35,762 nt of DNA from Methanobacteriota archaeon. GTDB lineage: Archaea; Thermoplasmatota; Thermoplasmata; RBG-16-68-12. Made by a program: the position numbers and the translations under genes. The first letter of the stretch is position 1. Each line of letters opens with the position of its first letter. Location of the stretch: the NCBI GenBank assembly GCA_005878985.1, contig VBMA01000089.1, forward strand, positions 1 to 35,762. The letters run 5' to 3'. The notes below the pieces were generated by a model, which ran no database searches, was not told the DNA's origin, and saw nothing but the letters and a program-made list of their open reading frames with translations. Shown one piece after another: positions 9,945-19,679 of the stretch.

Positions 9945-10211
9945 TCAACCACCCGCAACGCTAGGGAGGATATGGACGACATCTCCGGGATTCAGTTTCG
10001 CCTCCGGCAACGACGCTCCGATCAGTTCCTCGTTCACGAAGACATTCACATACGGCCGGCGTCGGCCCGCCTCGTCGACGACCCGATCGCGGATTCCCGG
10101 AAAATTCGCATCGAGCGCGTGGAGCATCGCGGCGACATTCGACGCCTCGAGGACGACTTCGTCCTGCCCGTCGGTGTACGAGCGGAGCGCCGGTGGGATC
10201 CGCACGAGCAC
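9945..10211 (-). CDS. MoaD/ThiS-family ubiquitin-like protein with C-terminal Gly-Gly
   Basis: MLVRIPPALRSYTDGQDEVVLE..YVNVFVNEELIGASLPEAKLNPGDVVHILPSVAGG. Confidence 0.85.
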   Translation of the reverse strand: MLVRIPPALRSYTDGQDEVVLEASNVAAMLHALDANFPGIRDRVVDEAGRRRPYVNVFVNEELIGASLPEAKLNPGDVVHILPSVAGG

Positions 10212-10366
10212 CCCCGCGCGGGCGAGCTCCCTCGGAGAAAAGTCAGCGGCGATGATTCCTTCCCCCGCACCTCATCGGCGGAGAGATGAAAAGCCTTTGG
10301 CCGGCGTCCGCGAATGGACGACGGCACTCGGAAGCCCTTATCTCATCCGAATCGCTCCGGCCGTCG

Positions 10367-11197
10367 ATGGATACCCAGGACATCCTGGACGTCGCGCTCC
10401 GCCTCGCGAGCCAGTCCGAGATCCCCGCGGACACGACGATCAACGTACCCGCGCGGAATGTCCGCCGGGCCCTGATCGGCATCGACGTCGAGGCGGCGGA
10501 CCTCCTCATGGCCAAGGAGAAGGGATATGACGCCGTCATCGCCCACCATCCGACGGGAGGGTCGGCGACCCTCGACTTTCCGAAGGTCCTCGTCAAGCAT
10601 GCGGACATCTTGGCCCGCCATGGGGTGCCACGAGCCGTCGCCGACGCGGCCGTGCGGGAGATACAGGAGGAGCGAGAGCCGCGGGCCCACGCGGAGAACT
10701 ACGACCGACTCCCGTCGATCGCGCGTCTGATCGGGATCGGCCTGATGTGCATCCACAACCCGTGCGACGAGATCGGCCGGCGGGTGATGGACGAGACGCT
10801 CCGGGAGAAGTTGAAGCCGGATCCGCGCGTGCGCGACGCAATCGATACGCTCTACGGAATCCCGGAGTTCCAAGCGGCGAAGACGCGCATCGCCGTGCGC
10901 ATGGGGAAAATCGACAATCCCCTAGGAAAATGGGCGGTCCACCACGGTGCCGGGACGAACGGAGGGGTGCCGGTGGCCCGGGCGGCCTTCGAACACGGCA
11001 TCGACACGGTTTTCTACATCCACATCGATGCGGGGGCCCTCCGGCGGTTGTGGGAGCTCTTCGGCCGCGAGGGCTCGAAGAACCTCGTGGTCACGGGGCA
11101 CGTGGCTTCGGACAGCATCGGCATCAACGCGCTCGTCCGCGAACTTCGCAAGCGGGGACTTCGGGTCGACACGTACAGCGGAATTGTCGATGTCTGA
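10367..11197 (+). CDS. NIF3-related (NGG1p-interacting factor 3-like) protein
   Basis: LIGIDVEAADLLMAKEKGYDAVIAHHPTGG..VVTGHVASDSIGINAL; ATG at 10367. Confidence 0.75.
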   Translation: MDTQDILDVALRLASQSEIPADTTINVPARNVRRALIGIDVEAADLLMAKEKGYDAVIAHHPTGGSATLDFPKVLVKHADILARHGVPRAVADAAVREIQEEREPRAHAENYDRLPSIARLIGIGLMCIHNPCDEIGRRVMDETLREKLKPDPRVRDAIDTLYGIPEFQAAKTRIAVRMGKIDNPLGKWAVHHGAGTNGGVPVARAAFEHGIDTVFYIHIDAGALRRLWELFGREGSKNLVVTGHVASDSIGINALVRELRKRGLRVDTYSGIVDV

Positions 11198-11218
11198 GCA
11201 TTATTATTATCATAATGC
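11198..11218. repeat. 7-bp perfect inverted repeat with 7-nt loop directly after the NIF3-like stop
   Basis: GCATTAT-TATTATC-ATAATGC. Confidence 0.6.
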
Positions 11219-11302
11219 CGTATAAAATTCAATGGGAAGCCTTAACTACGCATCCCCGTTACGGAAGCGAAGGGGTTCCTTCTGCCGTTCGAGATCGTCA
11301 TC

Positions 11303-11737
11303 GTGAGCAACACCCCCCTCACGCCGCTCAAGGACATTGACGATGTCGCGCTCCTGTTCCTCACGCAGATCGGATACATCCCGAAAGGCTACGATCCGAA
11401 GACGGATGCCAGTTCCGTGCGGGATTCGGTCCCGTATCGGTTGTTCGTCGAGTGTTTGCTCGGCCGGCTCGACAAGGGGTGGACCGTCGAACAGCTCGCC
11501 GCGAAGTTGAAGACGACCAAGGCGACGATCTATCGGCACATCAACAAACTGAAGGAGATGGACCTGCTCGACGAGGTGAACGTGCCGGAGCGAGGCACGG
11601 TCCGGAAGGGCTACCGCATCCGATACGGGAATCTCTCGAAGGCATGGAACTTCGTCGAATCCAACATCGAGATCGCGATCGAGAACTATCGCAAGACGGT
11701 CGACCATCTCGAGAAGCTCGCGGAGCAACGGAGGTGA
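11303..11737 (+). CDS. HTH transcriptional regulator
   Basis: GWTVEQLAAKLKTTKATIYRHINKLKEMDLLDEV; GTG start. Confidence 0.75.
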   Translation: MSNTPLTPLKDIDDVALLFLTQIGYIPKGYDPKTDASSVRDSVPYRLFVECLLGRLDKGWTVEQLAAKLKTTKATIYRHINKLKEMDLLDEVNVPERGTVRKGYRIRYGNLSKAWNFVESNIEIAIENYRKTVDHLEKLAEQRR

Positions 11738-11743
11738 CCGGGG

Positions 11744-12019
11744 TTGGCAGAAGACATCGTCTCGCTCACGAAGGGGTCGCGCTATCGGATCGAGTCCATG
11801 GAGACCCGCGAACGGACCAAGGTGACGAAGGGGATCTTCCGAGGATACGCGACGATCGGGACGGACGACGCGATCGTCGTGGAACTCGATGAGAGCCATC
11901 AGGAGCTGAAGGGAAAGTTGCGTCTCATCCCGTTGCACGTCGTGCTCGCCGTCGACATCCTGGAACAAGTGGCCGGCGACGCGCCGAAAGTCGAGAAGCA
12001 CGGCACGATGTACGGTTGA
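11744..12019 (+). CDS. Conserved archaeal hypothetical protein, cotranscribed with the HTH protein
   Basis: TTG start 6 nt after the HTH-gene stop; MAEDIVSLTKGSRYRIESMETRERTKVTKGIFRGYATIGTDDAIVVEL, small beta-rich. Confidence 0.6.
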   Translation: MAEDIVSLTKGSRYRIESMETRERTKVTKGIFRGYATIGTDDAIVVELDESHQELKGKLRLIPLHVVLAVDILEQVAGDAPKVEKHGTMYG

Positions 12020-12068
12020 TTGGTCATCCAGGGCAAGGTTCTTGCCGAGGAAGGCGGTTGGCGGAGGC

Positions 12069-12602
12069 ATGGATTCTCCTCGGTTCGCCCGCTCGGGCCT
12101 GCAATCCCCTCGCGGTTGGCTGTTCCTCGCCTTCCTCGGAGTGTGGCTCTACCTCGCATCGCAGTTGCTCCGCCTCTATCCGGCGCGGGTCGCTGAGGTC
12201 GTCGTCCTCCCGGTGTCGGAGGTGAGGGAGCTCCTCGCGCTCTCCGCCGGCCTGGGTCAGCTCCTGTTCTTCGGCGGCCTGGTCGCGGCGCTCTGGCGTG
12301 CGAACCTGGCCGCGGGCGTATCGAACGCCGGGATCCGCGGCATCGCGTTCGGTGTCGCCGGGGTCGGCATCCTCGGCGTGTTCGAGTTCGCCCTCTTCCT
12401 CGATTGGCTCGGAGCCGCGTTCAATCCGATGGCCGTGTTCGCGCAGAGCCCTGTCCTGGACACCGGCGTCATCGCGGGCACCGCCCTCGCCTTCGCGGGT
12501 CTGGCCTCCCTCGTCGTCGGCTTCGCGCAATCCACCGACCTGTTCGGGCGCAGGGAACGCATGGTCTCCCAACGCCGAGCGCAGAGGGAGGAGACCGGCT
12601 GA
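12069..12602 (+). CDS. Integral membrane protein
   Basis: ATG at 12069; TM segments GWLFLAFLGVWLYLASQLL, GQLLFFGGLVAALW, GIAFGVAGVGILGVFEFALFL, AGTALAFAGLASLVVGFA. Confidence 0.65.
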   Translation: MDSPRFARSGLQSPRGWLFLAFLGVWLYLASQLLRLYPARVAEVVVLPVSEVRELLALSAGLGQLLFFGGLVAALWRANLAAGVSNAGIRGIAFGVAGVGILGVFEFALFLDWLGAAFNPMAVFAQSPVLDTGVIAGTALAFAGLASLVVGFAQSTDLFGRRERMVSQRRAQREETG

Positions 12603-12618
12603 GCCGCAGAGCGGATGA

Positions 12619-14214
12619 ATGGGAGGACCTGTGTCGTCCGGGGCCGTTGACGTGACGCTCGAGCTGCCTCCCTCTCCCGAGGACCGCTTCCTCGCGTCGT
12701 TCCTCGCCGAACTGCGCGAGCGGATTCCGGCGTCGAAGGATGAGCTCCAACAGCTGAAGCGGCGCATCGCGCGATCCCACGGGGTCTCCGGGATCCCGAG
12801 CGATTCGGACGTCCTCGGTCGTCTCCCTCGTCCGATCCGCGATGAATTGGTGGATCTTCTGCGGGTCAAGCCCGCGCGCACCGCGAGCGGCGTCGCCGTC
12901 GTGACCGTGATGACCGCGCCGCACGCCTGCCCTCACGGCGTGTGCACCTTCTGTCCGGGTGGACCGAAGTTCGGTACGCCACAGTCGTACGTCGGCACGG
13001 AACCGGCGGCGCGACGCGCGTCGGCTCACGGCTACGATCCGGGCGCGCAGCTCGTCGCCCGGCTCCGGTCTCTCGAGGAAATCGGTCACCCCACGGACAA
13101 GGTCGATCTGATTGTCCTCGGAGGGACCTTCACCGCGCTCGACCGCGGGTACCAGGAATGGTTCGTGAAAGGATGTCTCGACGCGATGAACGGGTTTGTC
13201 TCGGATTCGATTCGGGCGGCGCAAGCCGCGAATGAGACCGGAGCGGCCCGGTGCATCGGCCTCACGATTGAGACGAAGCCCGACTGCTTCCTCGGGTCGG
13301 AGGTCGACGCGTGCCTCGCGCTCGGCACGACCCGCGTGGAACTTGGAATCCAATCGACCCACGACGATGTCCTCGAGGCGGTGCACCGCGGCCACACGGA
13401 TGCCCAAAGCAGGGCCGCAATTCGCGGAGCGAAGGCCGCCGGGTTGAAAGTCGGCGCGCACATGATGCCGGGGCTCCCGGTTTCGGATTGCGATCGCGAC
13501 CTCGAATCGTTCCGGACCCTGTTCGACAATCCGGACTATCGTCCGGATTTTCTCAAGATCTATCCGACGTTGGTCCTGCCTGGGACGGCGTTGTACGGAC
13601 TCTGGAGATCCGGTCGCTATGCGCCGATGACCACGGAAGAGGCCGTCGAACTGATCGCGCGCGTGAAGGCGTTCGTCCCGCGGTGGTGTCGGATTCAGCG
13701 GGTGCAACGGGAGATCGGTGCGCCGGAAATCCAGAGTGGGCCGAAGAAGGGAGACCTCCGCATGCTCGCGCGTGAGCGGCTTCGGGCGGCCGGCCAGCGA
13801 TGCGTGTGCGTTCGATGCCGCGAGGTCGGCTTCCGAGGAATCGCACCCCGTCCGGAAGCCCTCACGATGCTCCGCTCCGACTACGCGGCCTCCGGTGGAA
13901 TCGAGGTCTTCCTCAGCGTCGAGGACCCGGGACTCGACGTGCTCGTCGCGTACGCACGGCTCCGGATTGACCCGGCCGGGGCCACCGTGCGGGAGCTGAA
14001 GGTGTTCGGTCCCATGGTGAGGATTCATGAGGCCGCGAACGACCGGTGGCAGCATCGCGGGTTCGGCCGTCGACTCATGGACGAGTGCGAGCGCCTCGCG
14101 CGCGACGAATTCGACGCGCGTGTCGTCCGGGTCACGGCGGGCGTCGGGGTGCGGGGTTACTACCGAACCTTGGGATACGACCTGCAAACGCCGTACATGG
14201 TCAAGGCGCTTTGA
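12619..14214 (+). CDS. elp3: Elp3: tRNA U34 carboxymethyltransferase (radical SAM + GNAT)
   Basis: CPHGVCTFCPGGP radical-SAM cluster, YDPGAQLVARLRSLEEIGHPTDKVDLIVLGGTF, C-terminal GNAT RGYYRTLGYDLQTPYMVKAL. Confidence 0.95.
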   Translation: MGGPVSSGAVDVTLELPPSPEDRFLASFLAELRERIPASKDELQQLKRRIARSHGVSGIPSDSDVLGRLPRPIRDELVDLLRVKPARTASGVAVVTVMTAPHACPHGVCTFCPGGPKFGTPQSYVGTEPAARRASAHGYDPGAQLVARLRSLEEIGHPTDKVDLIVLGGTFTALDRGYQEWFVKGCLDAMNGFVSDSIRAAQAANETGAARCIGLTIETKPDCFLGSEVDACLALGTTRVELGIQSTHDDVLEAVHRGHTDAQSRAAIRGAKAAGLKVGAHMMPGLPVSDCDRDLESFRTLFDNPDYRPDFLKIYPTLVLPGTALYGLWRSGRYAPMTTEEAVELIARVKAFVPRWCRIQRVQREIGAPEIQSGPKKGDLRMLARERLRAAGQRCVCVRCREVGFRGIAPRPEALTMLRSDYAASGGIEVFLSVEDPGLDVLVAYARLRIDPAGATVRELKVFGPMVRIHEAANDRWQHRGFGRRLMDECERLARDEFDARVVRVTAGVGVRGYYRTLGYDLQTPYMVKAL

Positions 14215-15033
14215 TCAAGCGATTTCCTTGATCCAACCGAGGCGTCGGAGCTTGCTCGCCTCGACGTCGGCCGCATTGCGGAACGACGACTCGACCTCCG
14301 CGAGGTACTCGATCGCCAGGCGCAGCCCTTCCTTCGTCGGCGTCTTGACATCGATGCCCGCACGCGTGAGTTGCTGGCGGACGATCGGCATCGCGGCTTC
14401 CTGACCTCCCATGAATTCGCAGAAATCCACGATGATCTGATCGGTGACCGCGATGAACGGATTCCAGGGCTCTTCGACCGCTTCTCCCTTCGTGACCTTC
14501 GCGTCCGCCTCCGCGATCATCGCCTTCGCGAGACCGAGGAATCCCGCTTCGACATTGAGTCCGGTCTTCGCGGAGCTCACGAAGCCGTCCACCTGGAGTA
14601 CGTCTTTCAGATCATCCAGCTGTTCCTGGACCGTTCGACGGGAGTCGGCGAGGTCCACCTTGTTCGCGACCAGGACGAGTGGAATCGGGTCCGTGACGGA
14701 AAGGAGATGCGGGATCCAGTACTCGTGCAGACTCTCGGCCGTCTCCGGGCGCGTCACGTCGTAGACAAGGAGCGCGCCTTTCGCCCCTTGGAAGGAGCTC
14801 TCCTGGATGCCGCGGTACCCTTTTTGTCCGAGGACGTCCCAGATCATGAACGTCATGTCGGTCGCCTTGCTCGGCGACTCGATCCGCAGGTCCTTCTTCG
14901 TGACTTTCGTGCCGATGGTCGTGATGTAGTCGTCCGAAAACTTGTCGACCACGAAGCGCCGGATCAGACTCGTCTTGCCCACGGCTCCGTCGCCGAGGAG
15001 CAAGATCTTTCGCTTGACGTGGTCATCGACCAT
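14215..15033 (-). CDS. Rab/Ras-like small GTPase with a C-terminal extension
   Basis: KRKILLLGDGAVGKTSLIRRFVVDKFSDDYITTIGTKV..FMIWDVLGQ..VANKVDLA..SSAKTG; ATG at 15033 lies about 28 nt downstream of TATA at 15061-15068. Confidence 0.9.
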   Translation of the reverse strand: MVDDHVKRKILLLGDGAVGKTSLIRRFVVDKFSDDYITTIGTKVTKKDLRIESPSKATDMTFMIWDVLGQKGYRGIQESSFQGAKGALLVYDVTRPETAESLHEYWIPHLLSVTDPIPLVLVANKVDLADSRRTVQEQLDDLKDVLQVDGFVSSAKTGLNVEAGFLGLAKAMIAEADAKVTKGEAVEEPWNPFIAVTDQIIVDFCEFMGGQEAAMPIVRQQLTRAGIDVKTPTKEGLRLAIEYLAEVESSFRNAADVEASKLRRLGWIKEIA

Positions 15034-15107
15034 GACGACCTCGCTCCATGCAGGCGCCACTCATATAACGCTTGCTGGCTCAATGTCAGCGATGCGAATA
15101 CGGACCG

Positions 15108-16073
15108 TCAGTTCGGATGAAACCGGAGCCGCGGACGGATGAAGCGCGCCGCAATCAGGTCGGCTTGCGGCAGCAGCGCCACGTCCCCGTCCCACTTCGC
15201 GAGGATGTCCGAATGCGACCGTTCGAATTCCCACACCGCGATCTGGAGCTTCCGAGGGAGGCTGCTCAGGTACCGGCCCACGATCACGGCGGCGAGGACG
15301 GTGTGCTGGCCCCGGAGCATGAGGACCTGGCGTTGACCGAACCGCAGTTGCTCGAGCGTCCCGCCTCGGTCATCGAACGAGTCGCGAACGAACTCCTGGA
15401 GCACGATGAGCATCCCGCTCATGATGTCGCTGTCGTGGACCATGCCCCGCGTGCGGGACCAGTGGCGGATCAGCATGCCGCTGTCGTGCATCAGGTAGAG
15501 CTCCTCGAGACGCGCGCGTCGGGTCACGTAGACACCGAGGCCGATCACGCCCGCGGCGCCGAATCCCGCAGCCGCGGCCCAGAACGGATTCACGGGAGCG
15601 GGCGGGGGGCTGTACTTCACCGCGAAGGTGAGCGACCGATAAATCGTCCGGGGGTTCTGATCGAAATTATCGGTGTATGTCACGGTGACGTCGACCGTCG
15701 TGAAGACGGGACTCGCGGTCTGCGACGTCTCGGTCGTGTTGGCGTAGAACGACCAGTCTCCGATCCGGTTCTGAGTGACCTCGGTGTAGGTGCCGCCCGC
15801 CTGCTGCTTGTAGGCGAGTTCGGGACCGAAGACCGCCGTGATGCTGATCGTCGCGGCCATCGTGTCGCTGTAGCTCACATTGTTCGGGTACGGCGAGTCC
15901 AACCAGAATGTGAAGTCCACGTCGGGCGCATGGGAATCGTTGAGGATGACCGCGAGCTGATAGTACGAACGGCGAGGGACTGCGGCAGCGAGCGACACCG
16001 TGAGCGTCAGCGCGAGGAGAGTGAGCGCGACGGCAGGGATGAAGCGTGGTACGCGTGAGGTTCGATGTTGCAC
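15108..16073 (-). CDS. Membrane protein: signal/TM, extracytoplasmic beta domain, TM, cytoplasmic alpha/beta domain
   Basis: FIPAVALTLLALTLTVSLAAAV..NPFWAAAAGFGAAGVIGLGVYV..LEELYLMHDSGMLIRHWSRTRGMVHDSDIMSGMLIVLQEFVRDSFDD..; GTG at 16073 downstream of TATA-like ttaaatag. Confidence 0.7.
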   Translation of the reverse strand: MQHRTSRVPRFIPAVALTLLALTLTVSLAAAVPRRSYYQLAVILNDSHAPDVDFTFWLDSPYPNNVSYSDTMAATISITAVFGPELAYKQQAGGTYTEVTQNRIGDWSFYANTTETSQTASPVFTTVDVTVTYTDNFDQNPRTIYRSLTFAVKYSPPPAPVNPFWAAAAGFGAAGVIGLGVYVTRRARLEELYLMHDSGMLIRHWSRTRGMVHDSDIMSGMLIVLQEFVRDSFDDRGGTLEQLRFGQRQVLMLRGQHTVLAAVIVGRYLSSLPRKLQIAVWEFERSHSDILAKWDGDVALLPQADLIAARFIRPRLRFHPN

Positions 16074-16247
16074 TGGTTGGAGCCCCCCCAACCGATTGTC
16101 CGCCACGCGGACGCCGACCGGCGCGACCATTCGTGAGCCGTCTATTTAATCTTGCTATCGATGCGTCACATCGTGCACCAACGCGCGTTTCGTGATTCTC
16201 ACAAACGCGATTGAGTGCAGGCCGTCCCATCGGTGACGGTCCCAACT

Positions 16248-16838
16248 TCAGAAGAGTTCTCGGAGACCTGCACCTTCCGCCGGAGAACGGTGAGCCACAT
16301 GAGCCCACGTCGCCGGGAGGCCCAACAGCATCGCCGCGTCGCGGAGCATCGTGCGCGACGGGGTGGCACCTCGCGCAACCGCATGGATCGGGAAGGTCAC
16401 GTCAAGGCGCCGAAGCGCGGCGACCATCTTAGCATCGAACCGCGACGGTCCGAGTCCGGAAAGCATGGGACCACGATCCGCAGTCCCGAGAGCCGCATGA
16501 AGGGGAACGAGGTTCTCGACGTCACTGCGAGGCAGTCTCGGATGCGCCGTCGCGATCTGCGTCCGGATCCGGATCGCCTCTGCTCGATTCAGCATGACAT
16601 ACTCGACGCGATAGTCGAGATGCGTCTTCGCCGCCCTGGCGGCTAGGAGGTCGGGTGAGCCTTCGACGCCCGCGACCACGCACACCAACGCGCACCGTTT
16701 TCGCGCGATCATCGCGAGGAGCGTGCTCGCGAGCCCGCCCGAGTAGGCGAGCGCACTTCGGGGCCGTCCCTTGACCTCTTGCGCAACCCGATGTTCGAGT
16801 CGGCGGACGAACACGTCGACGTCGCGCGACGACGCCAT
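16248..16838 (-). CDS. PP-loop / asparagine-synthase-C-terminal-like ATPase
   Basis: ALAYSGGLASTLLAMIARKRC PP-loop (SGGxxS), GLGPSRFDAKM; ATG at 16838, 5 nt from the glyS stop. Confidence 0.65.
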   Translation of the reverse strand: MASSRDVDVFVRRLEHRVAQEVKGRPRSALAYSGGLASTLLAMIARKRCALVCVVAGVEGSPDLLAARAAKTHLDYRVEYVMLNRAEAIRIRTQIATAHPRLPRSDVENLVPLHAALGTADRGPMLSGLGPSRFDAKMVAALRRLDVTFPIHAVARGATPSRTMLRDAAMLLGLPATWAHVAHRSPAEGAGLRELF

Positions 16839-16842
16839 CGGC

Positions 16843-18327
16843 TCACGCGCCGAATGCGACTTCGCCCGCGAGGAGTCGGTCGAGCGTTTCCGTGAGGTCC
16901 GCCTCCCTGACCCGGATCTGCTTTTGCGAATCCCGCTCGCGGACCGTGACGCCTTTCCCTTCGAGCGTCTCGTGGTCGACCGTGACGGAGAACGGCGTGC
17001 CGATTTCGTCCATTCGAGCGTACCGTCGGCCAATCGATCCGGACTCGTCGTACGATACGGTGAGCCGTTTCCTCAGGTTCGCGTGGAGCGACTCGGCCTT
17101 CTCCGGCAGTCCGTCTTTGTTCACGAGCGGGAAGACGCCGACGCTCACCGGAGCGATTCGGGGCGGGAGCCGCAGGATGACCCGGTCGGCTTTGCCATAC
17201 GACAGGTCCAGCAACGCCCAGAGGTTGCGGTCCACCCCGAACGACAGCTCGAGCACATGGGGGATGAGCCTCGAGCCGCCGAACGTAACGGATTGCTTCA
17301 CGTGTGACATCGCTTCATGGCCTTTGAGGTCGTGGTCCGTCCGATAGTGGACCCCTCCGACCTCTTTGAAACCGCCCAGACTTTCTTGCTTCACCTGGAT
17401 GTCGAAGTGGATCTTGTTGTAAAACGCGCGCTCCTTTTCGTCGAGCTCCGCGAATCGGAACGCGTCGCGTGGGACTCGGAGTCCCTCCAAGTAGAACCGC
17501 TGGACCGCGGCGAGGTGATAGACATACCAGGGCGGGAGATCGCGGGCGACGAGATCTTTCGCGGCAATGTCATGGGCGCCCGGCTGGTTTTTCTCCGCCG
17601 CCCACGCAATGCGAATCGGCGTGGACGCGACCGCGTCGAATCGCAGGCCGTCCGCGAAGGTCGCGGGGTCGAAGAAAATCTGGAGTTCCGCCTGGAGGAA
17701 CTCCCGCATGCGGTATGCGCCCTGTCGCGGGCTGATCTCGTTTCGGTAGGCCCGCCCGATGATCGCGAGGCCCAGCGGAAGTCTCCGGCGAAGCGCCTCG
17801 AACTCCCGTTTGAAGTTCAGGTACACGCCCTGAGCGGTCTCCGGCCTCAGGTACGCGCGGTCTTTGCCGGTCGGCCCGACCTCGAGCGGGAACATCATGT
17901 TGAAGGGCCGCGCCGGACCGAGTTCGCCCTTGCAGTTCGGGCATCGGATCTTCAGTTCGCGGATCCGCGCGTCGATCTCGGCGGGCGTCAGGCCCTCCTC
18001 TTCTTCGTGGGTCGCGGCTTCGAGTAGCTGGTCCCCACGATACGATTCGCCGCACCGGGTGCATGTGACCAGGATGTCGGTGAAGTGATCCACGTGGCCG
18101 GAGGCCTTGAGGGCCGGCTCCGGGAGGATCGTCGTCGTGTCGATCAGGTGGTAGTCGTCGCTCAGCCCGAGGAAGGTCTCGATCCAGAGGTCCTCCCAGC
18201 GCCGGCGCATCAGGACACCGTTGTGGCCGTAGTCGTAGAAACCCGCGAAACCTCCGTACAGGTCGACCGCGGGCCATAGGAACCCGCGACGAACGGACAG
18301 GGACATCACGTCATCGTAGGAGGCCAT
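16843..18327 (-). CDS. glyS: Glycyl-tRNA synthetase (class II, archaeal/eukaryotic alpha2 type)
   Basis: GGFAGFYDYGHNGVLMRRRWEDLWIETF..MFPLEVGPTGKDRAYLRPETAQGVYLNFKR..SFGVDRNLWALLD. Confidence 0.95.
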   Translation of the reverse strand: MASYDDVMSLSVRRGFLWPAVDLYGGFAGFYDYGHNGVLMRRRWEDLWIETFLGLSDDYHLIDTTTILPEPALKASGHVDHFTDILVTCTRCGESYRGDQLLEAATHEEEEGLTPAEIDARIRELKIRCPNCKGELGPARPFNMMFPLEVGPTGKDRAYLRPETAQGVYLNFKREFEALRRRLPLGLAIIGRAYRNEISPRQGAYRMREFLQAELQIFFDPATFADGLRFDAVASTPIRIAWAAEKNQPGAHDIAAKDLVARDLPPWYVYHLAAVQRFYLEGLRVPRDAFRFAELDEKERAFYNKIHFDIQVKQESLGGFKEVGGVHYRTDHDLKGHEAMSHVKQSVTFGGSRLIPHVLELSFGVDRNLWALLDLSYGKADRVILRLPPRIAPVSVGVFPLVNKDGLPEKAESLHANLRKRLTVSYDESGSIGRRYARMDEIGTPFSVTVDHETLEGKGVTVRERDSQKQIRVREADLTETLDRLLAGEVAFGA

Positions 18328-18379
18328 CGCCGCCAGAAAGTGAGGGGTTCGGATAAAGGATGGGGTGCGAGCCGATTCT

Positions 18380-19516
18380 TCATCGGGTCGAACGTGTGAT
18401 GCGGCGTCGAGGTCCTCGAATCATCGATGCGTCTCGCACCGACGGGCTCGGTGCCGGCCAGAGTCGTCCCCCCGAGACGACAAGCCGGACATCGCTCGCG
18501 GAGGCTCGCAAGATCGACGCAAACCCACTCCGTCCTCCCGGAAGATCCAGGATAACGAGGTCCGCGCGCGCCCCGACGCGAATCGCCGACGTGGCATGCG
18601 GATCAGCGAGACGACGTCCTCGCAACGCCATCTCGAGGATCTCGCGCGCCGGGACGCCGCCTTTCATCCGCGCGACCCGGTACGCGAATTCCATTTCCCG
18701 CAGCAGGGACGGCGTGTTGATCATCGCGTTGTCGGTCCCCAGGTGAAGCTCAACCCCTTGTCGCAACATGCCAGGGATGTCCGGGGTCATCCCAAAGAAT
18801 GCGTTCGACCTCGGACATACGACGATCGGCACATGCGCATCGGCGCAGCGCTCGAGGTCCGCGTCCGTCGCGTGGAGCATATGGACCAGGAATGCGGGAC
18901 TCAGATCGAGGACCGCATCGATCTCCTCGCGCACTCGTTCGGAACAGTGGATCGCGAAGATTTTCTTCGCCCGTCGGGCGTCCGCGGCGAGCTTCTCAAT
19001 CGCATCGCGCGGCCAATCGATGTATGAGCTCACCGCGATCCCGTCCGAGGCCCGCAAGATCGCCGCGACTTCTCGGGGATCGTAGGATAACCCGACGGGC
19101 CGTCCGAGGGCGAGACCTTGCATGGGCATCGCCGCAAGGGCGGCGTACAGCAATTTGAGTCCATTCAGTCCTCCTTCCCGGAAGTCGGAGAATCCCGTGG
19201 TCCCGGTTCGGATCATCGTTGCCATCGCGCGTCGCATCGCGGCGATGACCGCGGCGTCCTTTGCCTTCGCGAGGACCCGGTGCTTGAGGCCATGCGGTGG
19301 GGCGACGAGCTCCTCGATCGTCCCTTTCAATTCCTGGGTCACGATCGCGTCGCCGAGGTGCGTGTGCGCGTTCCACAATCCCGGGAGGATGAGGCCCTCG
19401 GCGAGCGGGCGACGCGTCCGTCCGGAACGAATCTCCACGACGACATCTTCCTCCCATCCGACGGTCCCTTCCCGGAAGCGCTGGCCGTCGTAGAACCAGC
19501 CCGAGACGCGTTGCAC
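18380..19516 (-). CDS. Amidohydrolase-family metal-dependent hydrolase
   Basis: ILPGLWNAHTHLGDAIV, KIFAIHCSE, LGTDNAMINTPSLLREM; GTG at 19516 with TATA-like tttaaacg about 25 nt upstream. Confidence 0.85.
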   Translation of the reverse strand: MQRVSGWFYDGQRFREGTVGWEEDVVVEIRSGRTRRPLAEGLILPGLWNAHTHLGDAIVTQELKGTIEELVAPPHGLKHRVLAKAKDAAVIAAMRRAMATMIRTGTTGFSDFREGGLNGLKLLYAALAAMPMQGLALGRPVGLSYDPREVAAILRASDGIAVSSYIDWPRDAIEKLAADARRAKKIFAIHCSERVREEIDAVLDLSPAFLVHMLHATDADLERCADAHVPIVVCPRSNAFFGMTPDIPGMLRQGVELHLGTDNAMINTPSLLREMEFAYRVARMKGGVPAREILEMALRGRRLADPHATSAIRVGARADLVILDLPGGRSGFASILRASASDVRLVVSGGRLWPAPSPSVRDASMIRGPRRRITRSTR

Positions 19517-19679
19517 GGCGCGCGATGGTTGGGTCGCGTTTAAACGTTCTTCGCTTCCGGCAGATATCCTCGGAATGTTTATGGCGTGGAAGCTTTTCCT
19601 TCCGTCGGCACCACCGGAACGCAGCGGGTTGGAGCGGGAACCTCCGCCGAGCCGCCTGTGGGAAGGCGGTCGCACAAAT

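Noticed and set aside
15072-16058. 328-aa plus-strand ORF
   Set aside because: Antisense to the membrane protein at 15108-16073, which has a signal peptide, TM segment and promoter.
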